DNA of 23,107 nucleotides, taken from positions 1-23,107 of IMG/VR virus record IMGVR_UViG_3300032322_001467. One strand, 5' to 3'. Every line of letters begins with the position of its first letter. The first letter of the stretch is position 1. The notes beneath the pieces were generated by a model. That model was not told the DNA's origin. It did not search any database and worked only from the letters and a program-made list of their open reading frames with translations. Origin of the DNA: a virus. The translations under genes were made by a program, and so were the position numbers. Shown here one piece after another: positions 21,601-23,107 of the stretch.

Positions 21601-23107
21601 TTACTAACAGCCACCCAAGTCTCAGGATAGCGAACGCGATTCGCAGGATCAGCAAGGAAGTCCTTGGATGTGCCAATCCAGGTGAAGAGCACATTTGGAA
21701 TCTCGCCAGAACGATTGAGAATCGCAACAGCTTGATTGGCATCGGTTGGCTTAACGGTGCCTTGAACGACATTCGTCCGCGTTTTCTGAATGAGCGAGTT
21801 GAGCGTTTTGAGGTTTAGCTCTTCGCGCTTCTTTTTTGCGGCTTCTAGCTTTTTATCCTCTTTTCTATTCAAATCATCGCGAAGATCTACATTTGAATTT
21901 TTAGCTAGCTGCTTAGATGATTCTATATTCGCTGCATTAAGTGGAGCGAACACCGACCTTCCCTTGGCTGTTTCTGGAAGAATGTAAATAAGACCTCCCA
22001 ATGGATAATTATTGAAGGCCCAATCCATGACCTTATTATCAAGGTTCATGCACCCCCATGAAATTCGATTATCAAGAGGTGTTGCTGTGGCAATTCTCTG
22101 AGGTCTTTTTTCGGAAGGATCGTGTAGGGCTAAGCGATGAATCGCCACTTCTACTAATTCTCCAGTCTCGGAGTCAACCATATCTGTCCCCATTACAGAA
22201 AATACATTACCGTATGTAGCGTCTGTTTCTGGAGCTATCTCAAATCTGCCAGATGGTGTAATTCTTCCCGCATCTGTATTTCCAATAAAATCACCGACAT
22301 TTTTACCAACCAAAACTGGAGACTTCTTTAGCAATACTCCTTTTTCGTCAAAGAAATACATGGTTGCTCCAATCTTATCTGTGACGATAAATGGATAGCC
22401 CTCAGAGTCTGCTGTATCTAAAACCCACTGAGCAGTTTTGGCAGCATCTGACGAAATCTTCTTTCCTCGCGTATCAATTTTGGGACGTTTATTTAGCTCA
22501 ACATTGCTTAATCCAAGTGGTATTTTTTGCTCTGGAATACCAATGCTCATATCTGGAAGACTGCCAAATTGAGGTCTGGCAGGCTTGCTATTAAGTATGC
22601 TTGATACTGGTATCTTGAAAGCCCTGAACTGATCACTCGTTGCTAGATTAACATCCGATGTGCTATTTGCCATTGATAGACCAATGCTAGCAGCGAGTAA
22701 AAGCCTCGCCTTGTTAGCAACAGTCTTGAAAAACTTGATGAGTTTTTTAGATGTCTCATTGGCTCCAGCCATCCAGTCAGCCATTCGCTGCTTGAATAAA
22801 GCCTTGCTATCAGCCCATGTTTTCTTTCCAAGGATGATGGCTGCTTCCCTTTTCTCCACTGGAGATAGAGATGAATCGACCATTTCATCCGTAATTGGAT
22901 TTAGGTCGGTGCTTTCATCGACCACTTCCTGTATAACTACATCTGCAATGTCCGCTTTTTCGTTTGACTCTATGGCAGTTATAGCAGATTCTTGCTCAAC
23001 AGCAGGGATCGACCCCTCTGCTGGTTGTTGAACAACACTGGCTACCGCCGCTTCCTTAGCCAAGGGAGCGGCGGTTTCTGTTGGTGTGGCTACCGTTGTG
23101 GTTTGGG
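15627..23107 (-). CDS. Giant polyvalent phage protein (L,D-transpeptidase, metallopeptidase and LPD-type domains), 5' end outside window
   Basis: At least 2,492 residues. The frame stays open through the right edge, so the TTG at 23063 is not its true start. Numbered from 23063: a hydrophobic segment (RLLLAASIGLSMA, near 120), then an L,D-transpeptidase (YkuD-like) domain with RITPSGRFEI and catalytic-type ISWGCMNL, Cys338. A zincin motif HENIH (536-540, bases 21444-21458) has a following EEAM. A second peptidase-like EEVIHAAQH lies at 798-806. Long charged coiled coils span roughly 1100-1800. A C-terminal region opens with SSVLSGPNTIVS and has hydrophobic helices, like a large-polyvalent-protein associated domain (LPD38-type, from memory). 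Such proteins are thought to be packaged in the virion and ejected with the DNA, so wall and protein cleavage at entry is the likely role. Confidence 0.85.
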   Translation of the reverse strand, partial: QTTTVATPTETAAPLAKEAAVASVVQQPAEGSIPAVEQESAITAIESNEKADIADVVIQEVVDESTDLNPITDEMVDSSLSPVEKREAAIILGKKTWADSKALFKQRMADWMAGANETSKKLIKFFKTVANKARLLLAASIGLSMANSTSDVNLATSDQFRAFKIPVSSILNSKPARPQFGSLPDMSIGIPEQKIPLGLSNVELNKRPKIDTRGKKISSDAAKTAQWVLDTADSEGYPFIVTDKIGATMYFFDEKGVLLKKSPVLVGKNVGDFIGNTDAGRITPSGRFEIAPETDATYGNVFSVMGTDMVDSETGELVEVAIHRLALHDPSEKRPQRIATATPLDNRISWGCMNLDNKVMDWAFNNYPLGGLIYILPETAKGRSVFAPLNAANIESSKQLAKNSNVDLRDDLNRKEDKKLEAAKKKREELNLKTLNSLIQKTRTNVVQGTVKPTDANQAVAILNRSGEIPNVLFTWIGTSKDFLADPANRVRYPETWVAVSNNNNAEGWSENGQPIVFTDNVGVSDLDRKLANLQGTTPEVAAVRRVILHENIHKGMFFLSKKEKMQILAFLRRIYSPDELDSLAKSYSEYADWRTNQDNYFSLLEEAMTRDFDSMVEIPRDGIWAEFMQFLRGIWQKITGKTSEPTLKDYKDVFRLIRNSLKNSEKANADMLVNGGKTKYETYDTSVRPYASEGYGSQRMEGVSTGDNSPRAQAIRKAVSESNWNELSPTQRAKALEEFGLQSIQSRYSFDTAILPVRVTNERTPKNRPASFLSSGATPTITIQFDTSGLADLLNGDAVIAFANIFDMAQEEVIHAAQHLNIYNRWKSSNSTDSVGLYELKYYTSMINEVAQIAGDELRNGNSAVANVFTNAWNLYNPNDQASDVNNAISKIKTAPEAAAFAMELSRMMLQMQRQDFTSETGWMRFVEAMKALLNDITNALKTALAMAKNGQVGKRLQDEISEVNALMNELESASQPMASKVEYDSPNDAAFNSGAEVARNTDYDERDKEVRSTIRAAYDIAPKTNGPSVPLDELFSIVQQSMPDLTETEFSRILQGLYEDSGALLIEGESPFATFTTEGERAGSVIVMPPSGFQTRAMASIVDSPATEDYRKEVDAANNGKAKAPFGGVQFTNFMPIDRAVKSAEEYSDAAIKYVNNLEKEGVSLDDIANSVISPAFLESIGIEQDLMAQDALTIEVRQRVDNAAREEKSPGRKKQLSKLSERLSAFWQGVGSKKGQHLGQRRYLVNKARYSWMFIREIAEKAMKEARTNILISNFGSENATSFTQNSYENSDKANQQAVDEIAQDVVNNEEWALIKEGEQVFEGARKTMWERVKFLVAQLAIFARRKSIKASNAKASFTDAQMSELNAILQMSDDEAAKAEAKVLAELDSLMAKLVGDESPTDTPAEKTKRKKRKEIIDTVDKRVKAGEAIEPTEETETSEEEVTKAEATAQAILKDLSERYSDPLIFKEKKLNINEMRELYKERVKQGNGASQMTEDSFVNKAIELGADEKTAGILWSAAELEIDAREAMRQDKIRQRNAAAVERADAQAHRIIFAKERLKRQSGFADIDTNQNKDTIIKAFREQVESPVALDAFVQRLIPLKVSRQVAERLFRAAEREKTDLAAMAVFDKTQGPKALQRMINEINNMRRGEEIPLRTPIPWRQLLSQSAKTVEEYRQRIFDAISANEELKNATPEQKARLADLFAEAWESNRTRILDGMLERMIRAEEAKKNLSKEGAKALQAQRMRIVEDINLGIFDNDELAKRMAEKFGIKSEFTETEREKINSLIEVLQDEGLNAVKRQVAAYKLLEVLQGELKIPVVKMLADFWVSSVLSGPNTIVSIGLAVASGAFELSTALSRVFIAGFTNPKQLPSELAGAYKTLARLLSAYGRQARIAWQYLVSGDPVFLDPSMNDVTENMQWGNIGKSNKLAEQMAKSDKILVKSAGLFMRTVSRLLTALDVFNSGLTKEGSLSIVFRQIGLDPAKIAEMEKKSDLKPYKDAIIQKDFGGTPPKSARDKAILDSYALADMMAELDKLGNVSENANFFGQQGAMTLDPSGLGGVGYRAIRSLVTNAEAGADRFLKQAQRGWNDSAQNGDRILSGLELAFAYFMQFLAYNAANFGGVRFARFAGNKFNQGLSFIPGIGFARAFEAEFDPNRISGKEAFIDSIRRNQLIGVMLSVAGYQILKAIADEPDDEKRGWFINGGWGNLTPEKKQQKLAAGEKEYTIGINGKVFNYANWPISSALAAIGSLSDLIRFSPDQWNDKNVAQIMASAAMSGAAAAADIPALSQFQELFGNSLSSKDPNEKRMERFAKVMSSYAGGFVPRFLKDIDYAQDPNLRKYETLWEKTASHIPVYRRYEGKEYYDILGQQIQRNVYPGSREFMVKPTDPAYRVLGALNSRGIWLTPANAEHRMVGKGARRRSLTQEEADNYSLETGKGYKQMLLRYGQRALQMPTERAKAFLLDKADEVRDRALKKVYRGYQPAT

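Noticed and set aside
23061-23063. TTG at 23063 as start of the giant gene
   Set aside because: The frame remains open upstream to the window edge with similar low-complexity composition and no ribosome binding site, so the gene continues beyond the window.

Overview
This window is a piece of a tailed double-stranded DNA bacteriophage (or prophage) genome. It has short, tightly packed genes with many ATGA-type stop/start overlaps. There is a RecT/RecE-like recombination pair, a replication initiator next to a primase-helicase, an HNH endonuclease, a RusA-like resolvase, a MazG-like nucleotide hydrolase and a phage-type cytosine methyltransferase. At the right edge is a giant multi-enzyme protein of the polyvalent type. 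No integrase, capsid, portal or large terminase gene is visible. The host cannot be fixed from sequence alone. Many lead genes start in an A-rich, Shine-Dalgarno-poor context (AAAACCAAAA...TATGAA), which hints at a host that tolerates SD-independent initiation, but this is weak evidence.

Layout. (1) 1-3233, minus strand: a helix-turn-helix protein that may be a small terminase subunit, a 383-base gap with a G-quadruplex motif, two small Cys4 zinc-domain proteins flanking a 5-methylcytosine methyltransferase, and small accessory genes. The methyltransferase gene contains a nearly full-length second reading frame that resembles a known phage protein family. (2) 3234-3384: divergent promoter region carrying repeated AAARCGGAC elements. 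(3) 3385-14961, plus strand: about twelve small early genes, then a Cro-like regulator, MazG-like protein, RecT, RecE-like nuclease, SSB-like protein, RusA-like resolvase (split by a -1 frameshift at a perfect A AAA AAG site), HNH endonuclease, replication initiator and primase-helicase. (4) 14980-23107, minus strand, converging on region 3: a cysteine-rich protein and a protein of at least 2,492 residues with an L,D-transpeptidase-like domain, two metallopeptidase-like motifs and a long helical/hydrophobic C-terminal part.

The most striking non-coding feature is a complete hammerhead ribozyme core at 6124-6183: permuted type II, GUC cleavage site, all core nucleotides present, and a 6-bp loop-I pseudoknot. 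It lies in the leader of a small early gene. Cleavage would leave that mRNA with a 5' hairpin followed by the A-rich leader. Several neighbouring early genes have the same hairpin-plus-A-rich-leader arrangement without a ribozyme. A second strongly structured RNA, with a nested 11-bp plus 9-bp stem and T7 tail, sits just upstream of the HNH gene.

How the parts fit: the early block supplies regulation, nucleotide pool control, recombination and replication. The left block supplies DNA modification and possibly packaging. The right-hand giant protein probably enters the cell with the DNA and carries cell-wall and protein-cleaving activities.
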